Made by a program: the position numbers and the translations under genes
Assembly: GCF_000003855.2 (NCBI RefSeq)
Contig: NW_003101668.1
Location: forward strand, 1,118,021 to 1,140,033
Reading direction: 5' to 3'
Length of the DNA: 22,013 nucleotides
Source of the DNA: Blastomyces gilchristii SLH14081
Taxonomy: Eukaryota > Ascomycota > Eurotiomycetes > Onygenales > Ajellomycetaceae
Shown here: positions 21,049 to 22,013 of the stretch, one piece after another
Layout of the letters: each line of letters starts with the position of its first letter
Numbering within the stretch: position 1 is the first letter of the stretch
Notes under the pieces: generated by a model
The model's input: only the letters and a program-made list of their open reading frames with translations
What the model was told of the DNA's origin: nothing
Databases searched by the model: none

Positions 21049-22013
21049 ATATCTGTTTCGTGCTTGATTTTCCACGTATTTTTTCATCAACGTACCTGTG
21101 GAGCCTCTACGCAAACCAAGTTAAAACATGAGCCAGTCAATCTAAAGTCAACAGAATTCAGCTTTAGAGGATTCGGTCTCCTTCTCTCAGATGAACCATT
21201 TTGTGCAATGTTGGAAGCACTTCATTTCATTCCACTCAATCAATCAACCAATCAATCAATCAACTCAGTCAAATACTCAGAGGCAAATCTATCTTAGTAA
21301 ACATGCCTCTATGCATACCGCGTACAATCGAAATGTGTAATGGTTTAAAATGAGCATCAAAATGCCCTTACTTACTATATTGAATTGACTGTGTAAACGG
21401 CCCGGTGGACCTGTGAATTGCCTTTTTGAAACTAGTTTTGCTTGTTTAGGTTGGGTTGGCGCCTCAATTTCATTTCCATTTTTCCATTTTTTCATTCTCC
21501 TCTTTTTCATTTTTTCCATTTTTTTCCATTTTTTTCCATTGTTTTTTTTTTTTTTTTTTTTTTTTTTTTGTTGATGAGACAAGATATGTCACCTATGATA
21601 ATTTATCAACTAGTCTCAAATCAATAGAGCATGCTATACTTATATATAAACATTTATCTTCTTCTAACAGAGTAAAGAGAAAGAAAGAAGAGGAAAATTC
21701 ATTCTAATACTTATTTATCATTGTAAAACTACATGAGTTTTGAAATTTGACATGGAAAAAACAAAAAGAATTCGAAGAAATAACATGAAAAATATGAGAT
21801 GAATATGAAAAAGAGAAAGAAAAGAAAAGAATATAAGAGTAATACAGAGAAAGAAGTAGAAAGAAGATTTAAGTAATTCAAGAATACAGATAAAAAGAGA
21901 AGAGAGTGAGAAGAAATTAAGCAAATCAGTTTTAGATTGTTGCAAACTGTATGAGATTTTAATGTAGAGTAAGAAAGAAGAGGTGAATGAGAATTTAATC
22001 AATGAATTAAGAA
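21049..22013. other. AT-rich gene-free right edge
   Basis: About 960 bp with no supportable gene. It includes a CAAT-repeat patch at about 21237-21262, a degenerate TTTTTTCCAT decamer array and a long T tract (listed separately), and A/G-rich GAAAGAA sequence from about 21670 to the end. All frames here are low-complexity. Confidence 0.6.
21475..21569 (+). repeat. TTTTTTCCAT decamers and T28
   Basis: Repeats of a T-rich decamer (perfect near 21511-21540, degenerate before it) run into 28 consecutive T (21542-21569). The reverse strand reads as a lysine-rich frame and is not a gene. Confidence 0.8.

Noticed and set aside
1..22013. CRISPR arrays, prokaryotic operons, bacterial insertion sequences or rRNA
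   Set aside because: No spaced direct-repeat arrays, transposase frames or rRNA-like segments were seen; gene structure is eukaryotic throughout.

Overview
The window looks like nuclear DNA of a filamentous ascomycete, most likely a eurotiomycete (an Onygenales-type fungus would fit, but this is inferred from protein resemblance and not proven). It carries eukaryotic genes split by short GT-AG introns (about 50-170 nt), ascomycete-type protein families, long A/T, GA and G homopolymer tracts, and no bacterial gene features.

Layout. Positions 1-8198 hold no gene I can support: this is a long intergenic tract with G-, C- and A-homopolymers, short tandem repeats, a recurrent 9-mer (TACGGAGTA or its complement), a possible SINE-like unit ending in a run of 33 A, and a GC-richer island near 5.1-5.45 kb. 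From 8.2 to 21.05 kb there is a compact block of six housekeeping-type genes: a GEP4-type phosphatidylglycerophosphate phosphatase (minus), spliceosomal Sm D3 (plus, divergent from GEP4), an alpha/gamma-adaptin-binding p34/Irc6-type protein (plus), a PHS1-type very-long-chain 3-hydroxyacyl-CoA dehydratase (minus, convergent with the previous gene), a HAM1-like large lipid-binding-type protein of 11 exons (minus), and a DUF4211 nuclear-type protein (plus, divergent from HAM1-like). The last ~960 bases are again AT-rich and gene-free, with a run of 28 T.

The genes do not form one pathway, but three concern membrane lipids: cardiolipin synthesis (GEP4), fatty-acid elongation in the ER (PHS1) and a presumed lipid-binding protein (HAM1-like). 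The exon structures were rebuilt by hand, keeping reading frame and family-conserved sequence across each junction. All close cleanly except the HAM1-like gene. Its last exon contains a one-base frameshift at about 15200-15204, with conserved sequence resuming in the shifted frame, so it is either a disrupted allele or an indel in the assembly. I found no clear new biological system. The best leads are that frameshift, the large unexplained left arm with its repeated motif, and the divergent promoter with two perfect CRE palindromes.
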